Positions 23,960 through 31,983 of a DNA stretch of 32,077 nt are shown here, in pieces. The DNA is from Oscillospiraceae bacterium (lineage in GTDB: Bacteria; Bacillota; Clostridia; Oscillospirales; Ruminococcaceae). Every line of letters starts with the position of its first letter. The stretch's first letter is position 1. The stretch spans positions 1-32,077 of the forward strand of contig JAAVID010000059.1 of assembly GCA_014799395.1 (NCBI GenBank), written 5' to 3'. The notes under the pieces are model-generated. The model was given only the letters and a program-made list of their open reading frames with translations. It had not been told where the DNA came from and made no database searches. The translations under genes and the position numbers were made by a program.

Positions 23960-24157
23960 TCAACAGCCGTCATTTTTACCGTCGGAGACCGCGTTGGGGA
24001 GGAAGTCGTATAACTCGTTGTAATTTTCCATTTCGGTGTCGTTTGCTGCCGCGGCGGGGATAAGACCCGTGCAGTCCGTGCCGCTGGAGGCTTTAAAGTC
24101 GTCGCTGTCGAATTCGCCGAGGTGGTTTACCTCCGTGTTGGGGGGAAATGGGTACAT
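23960..24157 (-). CDS. Small acidic protein of unknown function
   Basis: 65 residues, 13 acidic and 2 basic, no membrane segment or signal peptide. Key features are GTDCTGLIP at about 26-34, an acidic Tyr-rich stretch ENYNELYDFLP (44-54) and a cysteine at the very C-terminus (C65), with C29 as the only other cysteine. AAGGAG lies 9 nt before the ATG and a strong terminator follows the stop, which supports a real gene. I recall similar short clostridial proteins with a DCTGLIP-type motif, but I cannot assign a family or function. It is not in an operon with its neighbours. Confidence 0.72.
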   Translation of the reverse strand: MYPFPPNTEVNHLGEFDSDDFKASSGTDCTGLIPAAAANDTEMENYNELYDFLPNAVSDGKNDGC

Positions 24158-24272
24158 TGGTATCAGCTCCTTTTTTGTTTTTAGTTTGCGCGGAATGGGC
24201 GGATACTATTCATTGGGAAAATTCACTCCAAAAAATCTTTATCAAATCTTTACCGAAATTACAAAAATATGC

Positions 24273-24301
24273 TTGATTTTATCCTCGTTTTACGTTATAA
24301 T
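24273..24301 (+). promoter_or_regulatory. Sigma-A promoter of the glycosyltransferase gene
   Basis: TTGATT (24273-24278) and TATAAT (24296-24301) are 17 bp apart, about 45 bp before the ATG. Confidence 0.8.
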
Positions 24302-24346
24302 AAGATTACCGATTTATCCGCTATTATTTTAACAAAGAGGTTTACT

Positions 24347-25684
24347 ATGAATGAAAATTTGAATGTATGTTTAATGAACGATTCGTTTCCGCCCGTTATC
24401 GACGGCGTGGCTAACGCGGTTATAAATTACGCGAATGTGATCTCCGACGGGCTCGGAAAGGCTGTCGTGGTCACGCCCGAATACCCCGGCGCGGTGGACG
24501 ACTACCCGTTTGACGTCGTGCGCTACCGCAGTATGAACACCGAAAAGCTGTGCGGATACCGCGCGGGCTATCCGTTCTCGAGCAGAAAGCTGGACGCGCT
24601 CGCCGCGGAGGAGTTCAACATTATCCACAGCCACTGCCCGTTCGCTTCGACAATGATGGCGAGAGTTCTCCGCGAAAAGACAAACGTTCCTATCGTTATG
24701 ACCTATCACACAAAATTCGACATCGACATAAAACGCGCGCTCCCCAACAAGCTGATGGCGGAACAGGCGATAAAGTTCGTCATTAACAATATCTCCGCGT
24801 GCGACGAGGTCTGGACGGTGAGCCGGGGCGCGGGCGAAAACCTCCGCAGTCTCGGTTACGAGGGGGATTTCGTGGTAATGGAGAACGGCGTGGACTTCCC
24901 GAAGGGCAGAGCCGACAGGGACGACGCGGAAGCGCTCCGACAGGCTTACGACATTCCCGATGATACCGTGCTGTTTATGTTCGTGGGCAGACTGCTCTGG
25001 TACAAGGGAATTCGCCTTATACTGGACGCTTTGAAGATAATTTTTGAGAAGGGCTTGGATTTCCGTATGATGTTTGTCGGCGACGGTCTGGACAGGCAGG
25101 AGATCGAGGACTATGTGCGGGAGCTCGGGCTTACGGACAAGTGTATTTTCACGGGCGCGGTGAGCGACCGCGAAGAGCTGCGCGTGTTCTATACGGCGGG
25201 AGAGCTGTTTTTGTTCCCGTCGGAATACGATACCAACGGCATAGTGGTGCGCGAGGCTGCCGCGTGCGGAGTGGGTTCTCTGCTGATCGAGGGGAGCTGC
25301 GCCGCCGAGGGCATTACCGACGGGCGAACGGGTATACTCTGCGCTGCCGACCCCTCCGCTATCGCGAAGAAGCTGGAGTTCGCCGTAGGTCACCGCGAGG
25401 AGATACATCAGATCGGCGAGCACGCGATGAACGAGGTGTACATATCGTGGGAGACCTCCGTCAAGCGCGCGTACGACCGCTACGGCGCGGTCATCGAGCG
25501 CTGCATGAGCGGACAGTCGCAGCGCCGCGAAAGCGTTATCCAAGAGGAATTTTTCGTAATGCTCGACAATATTACCGACGATATAATGCGGTTCAGAAGT
25601 ATTCCCGCCGAGCTTAAAGAGTCGCGGAGCAAGACGCGCGAGCGCTGGATCAAGATAAAGGACAAGCTGAAACGGGGCGAGTAA
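24347..25684 (+). CDS. Family 4 glycosyltransferase (glycolipid synthase-like)
   Basis: A 445-residue GT-B fold glycosyltransferase. The N-terminal domain starts NVCLMNDSFPPVIDGVANAV with the usual glycine-rich acceptor loop and HSHCPF. The C-terminal domain has FVGRLLWYKGIRLILDAL, FVGDGLDRQEIEDY and the EX7E-type donor motif in SEYDTNGIVVREAAACG. The layout resembles diacylglycerol glucosyltransferases of Firmicutes, so a role in membrane glycolipid or lipoteichoic-acid anchor synthesis is plausible, but the acceptor is not determined. A C-terminal helical extension of about 70 residues follows the catalytic fold. ATG at 24347 follows AGAGG; the 26-codon upstream extension covers the promoter. 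A small gene follows after 3 nt. Confidence 0.9.
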   Translation: MNENLNVCLMNDSFPPVIDGVANAVINYANVISDGLGKAVVVTPEYPGAVDDYPFDVVRYRSMNTEKLCGYRAGYPFSSRKLDALAAEEFNIIHSHCPFASTMMARVLREKTNVPIVMTYHTKFDIDIKRALPNKLMAEQAIKFVINNISACDEVWTVSRGAGENLRSLGYEGDFVVMENGVDFPKGRADRDDAEALRQAYDIPDDTVLFMFVGRLLWYKGIRLILDALKIIFEKGLDFRMMFVGDGLDRQEIEDYVRELGLTDKCIFTGAVSDREELRVFYTAGELFLFPSEYDTNGIVVREAAACGVGSLLIEGSCAAEGITDGRTGILCAADPSAIAKKLEFAVGHREEIHQIGEHAMNEVYISWETSVKRAYDRYGAVIERCMSGQSQRRESVIQEEFFVMLDNITDDIMRFRSIPAELKESRSKTRERWIKIKDKLKRGE

Positions 25685-25687
25685 CGA

Positions 25688-25894
25688 ATGAAAAGGCATA
25701 AAAAAGCGCTGCCGATACCCGAGGGTTTCACGCAGCGCGATATTAAGACCGAAAGCTCCACCTGCACGGGCGAGAAAACCATCGGGTTTTACAGCGCCGC
25801 GGAGAAAAAGCTCCTGTACGCGGAGCTGGTACGGAGCGAGGACGATATTATTTCCTTTTACGAGAAGTACGGTCTGGAGTACGAGCGGTCATAA
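25688..25894 (+). CDS. Small protein of unknown function
   Basis: 68 residues, highly charged, no membrane segment. The N-terminus is basic (MKRHKKALPIPEGF) and the C-terminal half reads as strand-helix (IGFYSAAEKKLLYAELVRSEDDIISFYEKYG). It starts 3 nt after the glycosyltransferase stop codon and is probably co-transcribed. I do not recognise the family. Its stop codon overlaps the stop of the convergent DNA-glycosylase gene by 6 nt, with no terminator between them. Confidence 0.65.
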   Translation: MKRHKKALPIPEGFTQRDIKTESSTCTGEKTIGFYSAAEKKLLYAELVRSEDDIISFYEKYGLEYERS

Positions 25895-26377
25895 GTATTT
25901 CAAGATTTGTCTGTATTCTTCGAGCATTTTCTCCTCGGATATGGTTCGGTTCGCGGGGCTGGTCGAGGGGAGACAGATGTCGGGCATCAGGTCGGCAAAG
26001 TGCTTTCCGTACAGCGCGTGAGCCTTTTTGCCCGTCGTGAACACGGCGCGTATCGGGCAATTATCGATTATCAGCCGCAGATCGTTCGGAACGGCGTTCT
26101 TTATCGAGCTGTCCTCCGCGCCGCTGATGTCGCAGCTTTCCAGTACGTCCCAAAGCGCTATACCGTGTTTAAGGCACAGCAATTTTCTCCCCTCGATATC
26201 CGAGGGGAGTTTTTCGTTCAATACCGCGCAAAGCATTCTCCAGAAACGGTTTTGCGGGTGCATATAATAGAAGCCCAGTTCACGCGATCTCGGCGAGGGG
26301 ATAGTGCCGAGGATAAGCACGCGCGAGCGCTCATCGAAAACGGGCGGGAACTCGTGGGTTACGCGCTCAGAATTCAT
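25889..26377 (-). CDS. DNA glycosylase of the UDG superfamily (hypoxanthine-DNA glycosylase-like)
   Basis: Removes deaminated bases, probably hypoxanthine, from DNA. The 162-residue protein has the first motif LILGTIPSPRSRELGFYY and PQNRFW (about 21-46) and the second motif LPSTSPANR (about 136-144), as in the family of short DNA-deoxyinosine glycosylases. The GTIPSP loop replaces the GQDPY of classical uracil glycosylase. ATG at 26377 is preferred to a TTG at 26383; it overlaps the Dabb gene by 11 nt, so coupling is likely. It is the last gene of the sigma-factor run. Confidence 0.85.
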   Translation of the reverse strand: MNSERVTHEFPPVFDERSRVLILGTIPSPRSRELGFYYMHPQNRFWRMLCAVLNEKLPSDIEGRKLLCLKHGIALWDVLESCDISGAEDSSIKNAVPNDLRLIIDNCPIRAVFTTGKKAHALYGKHFADLMPDICLPSTSPANRTISEEKMLEEYRQILKYL

Positions 26378-26654
26378 AGTCAACGCTCACCGACTGCGTG
26401 CGTATCGACTTACAGAAATCCGATACCGCGACGTGCAGGGGATTTGTGCTGTACGACTTCAGCGCGTCAAGGCTGTCGAACTCCGAGATGAGAACCGCGT
26501 CAAAGCTGCGGTCGGAGGGGTTCATATTTACGCCGACCTCCATTGCGCGTATCTCGGGTATCTGCCCTTTGAGCGCGAGCAGCCGCTCTCTGAACAAGAG
26601 CATATTTTCGTGCTCGCCCTCTTTGAATTTCCACATTACTACATGCTTTATCAT
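26367..26654 (-). CDS. Dabb (stress-responsive alpha-beta barrel) family protein
   Basis: 95 residues, one complete Dabb domain (ferredoxin-like, dimeric barrel). Typical blocks are MIKHVVMWKFKEG at the start, a central MEVGVNM with DAVLISEFDSLDALKSYSTNPLH split around residue 60, and a C-terminal strand SVDYEF. Biochemical role in this family is mostly unknown. AAGGAG precedes the ATG. The gene follows the fucosidase by 16 nt and overlaps the glycosylase gene. Confidence 0.85.
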   Translation of the reverse strand: MIKHVVMWKFKEGEHENMLLFRERLLALKGQIPEIRAMEVGVNMNPSDRSFDAVLISEFDSLDALKSYSTNPLHVAVSDFCKSIRTQSVSVDYEF

Positions 26655-26670
26655 TGTTGATCTCCTTGCA

Positions 26671-28932
26671 TTATATAATTTTTGCGGTCTCTCCCGCTTT
26701 AAGCTTTAGTCTTGCGGAGGTTACGCTGTCGTTTGTCGGGTAGGTTACCGAACATTCGCCGCCGTTTTTCGCGAGAACCGAAAGCGCCGTTACCGCGCCG
26801 TTTTCCCACTCCGCGTCTACGACAAAGCCGCCTCTTGCGCACAATCCCTTGAACGCTCCGCTTTTCCACTCGCTTGGAATTGACGGAAGTATACGAATTA
26901 CTCCCTCGTGGCTTTGCAGGAGCATTTCCGCAATACCCGCCGAGCCGCCGAAGTTGCCGTCTATCTGGAACGGCGGGTGGAAATCCCAGAGGTTTTCAAA
27001 CGTGCAGTCGCCGAGAAGTCCGCGGAGGAGCCTGTAGGCGCGTTCGCCGTCGCCCGTTCTCGCCCACAAATTCAGTCTGTGCGCTCTTGCCCAGCCCGTG
27101 GATTCGTCGCCGCGGTCGTTCATTGACATTATCGCCGCGTTCATTACCTCGGGGAGCGCGGAGGTTATCCGCTTGCCCGGGTACAATCCCATAAGGTGGG
27201 AAAGATGACGGTGATTTTGCTGTATCTGCGAGCGGTCAAAATCGGGCTCGTCCTCCTCGAACCACTCCTTGAGCAAGCCCGTTTTGCCGACGTGATACGG
27301 CTTGAGCTTGGGCAGCATTTCGCGCACCTTAACTTGAAGCTCGCCCTCCTCGGAAAGCTCGCTTGAAGCGGCGAGGAAGTCAATAAAAAGCTGCTCGATA
27401 AGGCTTTGCTCGTAGGTGTTGCCGACTGTGACGGGACCGTGCTCGGGAGAATACGTCGGGGTGGAGACAAGTCTGTCCTGCTTTTCGTCGTATCGAAGCC
27501 ACTGCGTGTAGAAGCGCGCGCTCTCCCGCATTATCGGGAATATTTTTTCGCGGAGCGTTTGCTTGTCGCCCGTGAACTCGTAGTATTCCCAGATATTCTG
27601 CATAAGCCAAGCGACCGCGGCGGTCGACCAGCCCCAGTAAAAATCCCAGCCCGGAGCCGTCCACCCGAACGGCGAGCATTGAGTGTGCGCCGTCCAGCCG
27701 TTTTCGGGGTGCTTCTCATCCGAGACAATATTGTAATACTCCGCCGCCGTGACGCGCCCCGGTTCGCGGAGACTGTCGAGAAAATCAATGAGCGGCTGCG
27801 CGGTCTCGGCTATGTTCGTATTGTACGCGCCCCAGTAGTTCATCTGCAAGTTGACGTTGATGTGATAATCGCAGCACCACGGCGGGCAATTGCTCTCGTT
27901 CCACACGCCCTGCAAATTCGCGGGGAGAGCACCCTCGCGCGACGAGGATATGAGCAGGTAACGACCGTATTGGAAGTAGAGCGTTTCCATACGGTTCATT
28001 GCCGCGCGTTCGCCGTTTCGATAGGCTTCGAGGAGCTTATCGGCGGGGAGGTCGTCGGCGTTATCGAGACTGAACTCCGCCCTGCCGTACATTGCCGAAT
28101 AATCGGAGTAATGCGCTTGGTAAAGGTCAGCCCAGCCAATTGCCGCGGCGCTTTTTGCTATGTGCGCGGTCACGGCCTCGGGAGCAATACCGTTTCGGTA
28201 ATTCGGGTACTTCATCTCGTAATCGGTGGCGGCGGTAAAATAAATTACCGTTTCCGAGAAATCGCGAACGGTAATACAGTCGGAGATGTCGAGCTTGCCG
28301 TCCGTCACAACGGTGAACCTCGCGTCAAAGCGCATACCGTTATCCTCGACTGCGCCGTTGTATACGAGCGAATTGCCCTCGGCGAAAATTTTTGAGGGGT
28401 GAGTTTTGTCGAGCTTCAGCGTGAAGCTCATTTTTTCACTGCACGAGAATTTAAACGCTATTACCTTGTCGGGATAGCTTGCGAACGCTTCACGAGAGTA
28501 ACGCGCTCCGCCGAGCGTGAACTCGCAGGAATACAGCGATTTGTCGAGATCGAGTTTCCTTATGTAATCGCTCGGCTCGCCGTCGGGAATTTCAAATTCG
28601 AGGACTGCGTCGCAGAGAAGCTGATAAGCGCCGAAATCGCCGTCGCCCGTGAGCTCGGGGAGCTGTTTTACGGCGTTTTCGTAATCGCCCTCGGCAAGAA
28701 GTTTTTGGACCTCGGCGACGTATTTATAACGTTCGCGCTTGTTGCCGCCGCGGTAGTCGGGGCGGTTTTTGCAAGGACCTCCCGCCCACAGGCTCTTTTC
28801 GTTGAGCACTATGCGCTCGCGGCGAACTCCGCCGAACATTGACGCGCCGAGAAAGCCGTTGCCTATCGGTAAGCATTGGCTCTCCCATTTTGTTATGTCG
28901 CCCTCTTTGTCAAACCAGATGATGTTTTCCAT
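26671..28932 (-). CDS. GH95 family alpha-L-fucosidase (or alpha-L-galactosidase)
   Basis: Releases terminal alpha-linked fucose (typically alpha-1,2) from host or plant glycans by inversion. The 753-residue protein covers the full family length: N-terminal beta domain with LPIGNGFLGASMFGG and NEKSLWAGGP, then an alpha/alpha barrel. Catalytic candidates are N359 and N361 in HINVNLQMNYW, E497 in SPEHGP and D658 in FQIDGNFGG. There is no signal peptide, so it works on imported oligosaccharides. AAGGAG precedes the ATG. It follows the membrane-protein gene by only 12 nt, tying it to the sigma-factor pair upstream. Galactosidase activity occurs in the same family and cannot be excluded. Confidence 0.9.
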   Translation of the reverse strand: MENIIWFDKEGDITKWESQCLPIGNGFLGASMFGGVRRERIVLNEKSLWAGGPCKNRPDYRGGNKRERYKYVAEVQKLLAEGDYENAVKQLPELTGDGDFGAYQLLCDAVLEFEIPDGEPSDYIRKLDLDKSLYSCEFTLGGARYSREAFASYPDKVIAFKFSCSEKMSFTLKLDKTHPSKIFAEGNSLVYNGAVEDNGMRFDARFTVVTDGKLDISDCITVRDFSETVIYFTAATDYEMKYPNYRNGIAPEAVTAHIAKSAAAIGWADLYQAHYSDYSAMYGRAEFSLDNADDLPADKLLEAYRNGERAAMNRMETLYFQYGRYLLISSSREGALPANLQGVWNESNCPPWCCDYHINVNLQMNYWGAYNTNIAETAQPLIDFLDSLREPGRVTAAEYYNIVSDEKHPENGWTAHTQCSPFGWTAPGWDFYWGWSTAAVAWLMQNIWEYYEFTGDKQTLREKIFPIMRESARFYTQWLRYDEKQDRLVSTPTYSPEHGPVTVGNTYEQSLIEQLFIDFLAASSELSEEGELQVKVREMLPKLKPYHVGKTGLLKEWFEEDEPDFDRSQIQQNHRHLSHLMGLYPGKRITSALPEVMNAAIMSMNDRGDESTGWARAHRLNLWARTGDGERAYRLLRGLLGDCTFENLWDFHPPFQIDGNFGGSAGIAEMLLQSHEGVIRILPSIPSEWKSGAFKGLCARGGFVVDAEWENGAVTALSVLAKNGGECSVTYPTNDSVTSARLKLKAGETAKII

Positions 28933-28944
28933 AAAATCTCCTTA

Positions 28945-29769
28945 TTATCCGTCGGTTATAAAGCAGACCATTTCCGTGCGCTCGTCGGCGAGAAGCCTTG
29001 ATATGGTCGCCTTGTCGAGCTCGGCGCGGAATACACCCGAGCTTTCGGAATACTCCGTTATGCTCTCGCGGTCTACCTTATTTCTTTCCGTGTACTCGTT
29101 GAAAAACTTTAGTATTCTTGCCTTTTCTTCTTCCCAATCGTCCAAAGCCCGGTCGCCCGAATACGCGTATACTCTCACGTACAGCGTATCGCGCGTGACC
29201 GTGGCAAGATATTCCTCGTTGAGAATTATCATTGACGGCGCGATTATTATCGTGCAGTCGGGCGGGCATTTCATAGAAAAAATCTGCTTTTTGGTAAGCT
29301 CGATATTTCCCGTTTGCAGAAAATCTTCCTCTTTGCCCTCGCCGATGTTGAGCGGCTGTATGCAGTTCTTTAAGATGTGATACCTGCTTCCGCCGTCCGC
29401 GTCCGTTATGTGGACGTTGAATATCCAGCCGCACATATTGCTGTCGCCGAACAATACGGCAGGCGGCTCTTCGCATTCGTCGAACTCCGCTTTAAGCTCG
29501 TCCGTCATCGTGACTTTGCCCTTTTCGGCTGTCTCGGAATAATCAACGTATTCGTGCGCGGGCACGGCGGCAAAAATGGATCTAAGACACGCATTTTGAG
29601 CAACGGGTTTCCGTAAAATAAACGCGCCGACGACCAACATCACGCACGCCGCCGAAGCCGCCGCCCAAATCCACGCGTGATTTTTCCGCGCGGGCTTGTA
29701 ATTTTCCGCTTCGTCGATAAATTCGCCGTCAAGACAGCCTATCGCTCTTATCAAATAATCGCACTTCAT
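28945..29769 (-). CDS. Single-pass membrane protein, probable anti-sigma partner
   Basis: 274 residues: acidic N-terminus (GCLDGEFIDEAENYK), one membrane segment at about 30-51 (HAWIWAAASAACVMLVVGAF) and an extracellular domain of about 220 residues. The start ATG at 29769 overlaps the sigma-factor stop codon by 4 nt, the same coupling as at 16711. I do not recognise the outer domain. By position and topology it should hold the sigma factor at the membrane until a signal is sensed, possibly a fucosylated glycan given the next gene. This is inference; no anti-sigma motif is seen. Confidence 0.78.
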   Translation of the reverse strand: MKCDYLIRAIGCLDGEFIDEAENYKPARKNHAWIWAAASAACVMLVVGAFILRKPVAQNACLRSIFAAVPAHEYVDYSETAEKGKVTMTDELKAEFDECEEPPAVLFGDSNMCGWIFNVHITDADGGSRYHILKNCIQPLNIGEGKEEDFLQTGNIELTKKQIFSMKCPPDCTIIIAPSMIILNEEYLATVTRDTLYVRVYAYSGDRALDDWEEEKARILKFFNEYTERNKVDRESITEYSESSGVFRAELDKATISRLLADERTEMVCFITDG

Positions 29770-30320
29770 ATATTGTAACCCTCCGTTATCAGAAACTTCT
29801 TCAATCTGCTGCGCGTGCGGCTGAGCAGGGATTTCACCTTGCTCTCGCCGAACGAATACCGCTTTGCGATATCCGATACCTTGTCGAAGTACCAGTAACG
29901 CCGCACGAACACGCACCGCGCGTCGGCGGACTGCGTTTTCAGAAATACGCCGATAAGCTTGCCGAGCTCCTCGTCGGAAACGTCGGGCGGCGGACTGCCG
30001 TCCGAGATCATCTCCTCAAGCTCCGAAAACGGCACTATCGCGTTAGGCATTCGCTTTTTCGCCGTGTTGAACTCGAGACGTTTCAGCGCCATGTTCCGCG
30101 CTATCTTGCAGACGAACGCTTTAAGGCTGTCGGGCTTCGCGGGAGGAATGGCGTTCCATACGGCGAAATATGCGTCGTTCACGCTCTCCTCCGCGTCCTC
30201 GCGGCTGCCGAGAATATTGTACGCGATACTGCCGCAAAGTCCGCCGTACCGCTCCGCTGTCTCGCGGATAGCCTGTTCGTTACGGTCGAAATATAGGTCT
30301 ATTATGTCTTTATCGTCCAT
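29766..30320 (-). CDS. ECF-type RNA polymerase sigma factor
   Basis: 184 residues with region 2 (EDAEESVNDAYFAVWNAIPP, LKAFVCKIARNMALKRLE) and region 4 (ARCVFVRRYWYF, IAKRYSFGESKVKSLLSR, TRSRLKKFL). It is a close paralogue of the sigma factor at 16708-17268. GAGAGGGGGTG precedes the ATG. It heads a run of membrane protein, GH95, Dabb and DNA glycosylase genes with gaps of 16 nt or less or with overlaps. Confidence 0.92.
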   Translation of the reverse strand: MDDKDIIDLYFDRNEQAIRETAERYGGLCGSIAYNILGSREDAEESVNDAYFAVWNAIPPAKPDSLKAFVCKIARNMALKRLEFNTAKKRMPNAIVPFSELEEMISDGSPPPDVSDEELGKLIGVFLKTQSADARCVFVRRYWYFDKVSDIAKRYSFGESKVKSLLSRTRSRLKKFLITEGYNI

Positions 30321-30386
30321 TGCCGCACCCCCTCTCGTTAATTAAGTACGGTTTTTAACTCGCGGGGTCGCAGGAGGGTCAACTAT

Positions 30387-30415
30387 ATTATAATATATTT
30401 TTACGGGAAATGCAA
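30387..30415 (-). promoter_or_regulatory. Promoter of the sigma/GH95 operon
   Basis: On the minus strand TTGCAT (30415-30410) and TATAAT (30392-30387) are 17 bp apart, about 65 bp before the sigma-factor start. Confidence 0.7.
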
Positions 30416-30459
30416 GAAAAATTTTTATAAAGGTATTGCGCTAAGGAGTACAAATGTTG

Positions 30460-30517
30460 TATAATGAAGTAAGAACTGATTTAATGCTGTTTTTCTCCAA
30501 CGAAGGCGGAGAAAAAC
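30460..30517 (+). promoter_or_regulatory. Promoter and leader hairpin of the dCMP deaminase-rsmA unit
   Basis: TATAAT at 30460-30465 has only a weak -35 (TTGCGC at 30436-30441, 18-bp spacing). In the leader, arms 30489-30498 and 30508-30517 form a perfect 10-bp hairpin with a 9-nt loop; a T-run occurs only at 30525-30530. Confidence 0.45.
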
Positions 30518-30548
30518 GAAAAAATTTTTTAATATCGGGGAGGTACAT

Positions 30549-31037
30549 ATGCCCAGAGTTGACAAAACGAATTATTACCTTGATATAGCGCAGACTGTCG
30601 CGGAGCGCGGCACCTGCCTGCGCAGAAATTTCGGCGCGATAATCGTAAAGCACGACGAAATAATCTCGACGGGCTACAACGGCGCGCCGCGCGGACGTAT
30701 AAACTGCTCCGACCGCGGGAGCTGCCGGCGCGAAATTCTGAATATTCCAAAGGGGCAGCGGTATGAGCTGTGCCGTTCGGTACACGCCGAGGCGAACTGC
30801 ATTATCTCCGCGCCGCGCTCGGATATGCTCGGGGCGGAGCTGTATCTCGCGTGTCTCGACGCGAAAACGGGCGAGCTGTACGGCGCTGTCGAACCCTGCG
30901 CAATGTGCAAGCGGATGATAATCAATTCGGGTATCGAGCGCGTGACCGTTCGCACCGCGCCGAACGAGTTCAAGACGTTCCTCGTCAGCGACTGGGTGGA
31001 AAACGACGACAGTCTTGAAGAAAACGACGGGTACTGA
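30549..31037 (+). CDS. comEB: dCMP deaminase (ComEB-like)
   Basis: Deaminates dCMP to dUMP, supplying dTMP synthesis, in the cytoplasm. The 162-residue cytidine-deaminase fold enzyme has the zinc motif HAEAN (H79, catalytic E81) and PCAMC (C117, C120), and the family stretch STGYNGAPRG. Extra cysteines (C53, C59, C75) lie in the insert typical of these deaminases. GGGGAGG precedes the ATG. The name ComEB follows B. subtilis use and does not imply a competence role. The rsmA start codon lies 1 nt past its stop codon. Confidence 0.9.
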   Translation: MPRVDKTNYYLDIAQTVAERGTCLRRNFGAIIVKHDEIISTGYNGAPRGRINCSDRGSCRREILNIPKGQRYELCRSVHAEANCIISAPRSDMLGAELYLACLDAKTGELYGAVEPCAMCKRMIINSGIERVTVRTAPNEFKTFLVSDWVENDDSLEENDGY

Positions 31038-31038
31038 T

Positions 31039-31899
31039 ATGGAGCTTACCAACATCGGAACTATACGGGAGCTGTTCGCGCGGCACGGGTTTTCGTTCAC
31101 GAAGTCGCTGGGGCAGAATTTTCTGATAAACCCGACCGTCTGCCCAAAGATCGCGGAGCTTGGGCTGGAGGGCGCGAATAACCCCTCGGAGGTCTGCGCT
31201 ATCGAGATAGGCACGGGCGTGGGGGTGCTTACGCGCGAGCTTGCAAAGCGCTATAAAAAGGTTGTCGCGGTCGAGATCGACGAGAAGCTCAAGCCGATTT
31301 TGGAGGAGACCCTCGCCGATTTTGATAATGTCGAGGTCATCTTCGCGGACGTTATGGAGACCGATCTCGCGGCGGTGATCGCGGATAGGTTCGGCGGCGC
31401 GGAGACCGCGGTGTGCGCAAATCTTCCTTATTATATAACGTCGCCCGTGATAATGCGCGTTCTCGAGAGCCGTCTGCCCGTGCGCTCGATGACGGTCATG
31501 GTGCAGAAAGAAGCGGCGGACAGACTGTGCGCTCCGCCCGCCACCCGCGAATGCGGAGCGGTGTCGTATGCCGTGAGATATTACAGCGTGCCGAAGCTGA
31601 TGTTCAAGGTCAACCGAGGGAGCTTTATGCCGTCGCCGAACGTCGACAGCGCGGTTATCCGTATGGAAATTTCGGAGCGGAAAGAGCTTTCGGAGACGGA
31701 GGAGAAAATGCTGTTCCGCCTGATACGGTCGGGGTTCTCGCAGCGACGAAAGCAGCTTGTCAATCCGCTTTCGGGGGAACTGCATAAGAGCAAGGAGGAA
31801 GTTTCGGCGTTGTTTGCGGAGTTGGGGATAAAGCCGTCGGCACGGGCGGAGGAGCTTACTTTGGAGGATTATATTCGGGTGGCGCAGCGGGTGTGCTGA
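31039..31899 (+). CDS. rsmA: 16S rRNA (adenine1518/1519-N6)-dimethyltransferase
   Basis: Dimethylates two adjacent adenines in helix 45 of 16S rRNA during small-subunit assembly, using S-adenosylmethionine. The 286-residue protein has SLGQNFLI (23-30), the SAM loop EIGTGVGVLT (56-65), the catalytic NLPYYIT (128-134) and the C-terminal SGFSQRRKQL region. ATG at 31039 is used, directly after the deaminase stop codon; an in-frame TTG at 31015 would overlap that gene. There is no clear ribosome-binding site, so translation probably depends on coupling to the deaminase gene. Confidence 0.95.
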   Translation: MELTNIGTIRELFARHGFSFTKSLGQNFLINPTVCPKIAELGLEGANNPSEVCAIEIGTGVGVLTRELAKRYKKVVAVEIDEKLKPILEETLADFDNVEVIFADVMETDLAAVIADRFGGAETAVCANLPYYITSPVIMRVLESRLPVRSMTVMVQKEAADRLCAPPATRECGAVSYAVRYYSVPKLMFKVNRGSFMPSPNVDSAVIRMEISERKELSETEEKMLFRLIRSGFSQRRKQLVNPLSGELHKSKEEVSALFAELGIKPSARAEELTLEDYIRVAQRVC

Positions 31900-31983
31900 T
31901 GTAAATTTTAATTTTATTGTGTTGCCGCACGGGTAAGATTTTCTTTGCTGTTCGCTGTGGTTTCGTTTCTTTTAATTTCTATG

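Noticed and set aside
24371-25699. Minus-strand 442-codon open frame
   Set aside because: It is antisense to the GT4 glycosyltransferase, which has clear motifs, promoter and ribosome-binding site; the antisense translation shows no recognisable domain.
27406-28395. Plus-strand 329-codon open frame
   Set aside because: It is antisense to the GH95 gene with its catalytic residues; no ribosome-binding site or domain is seen.
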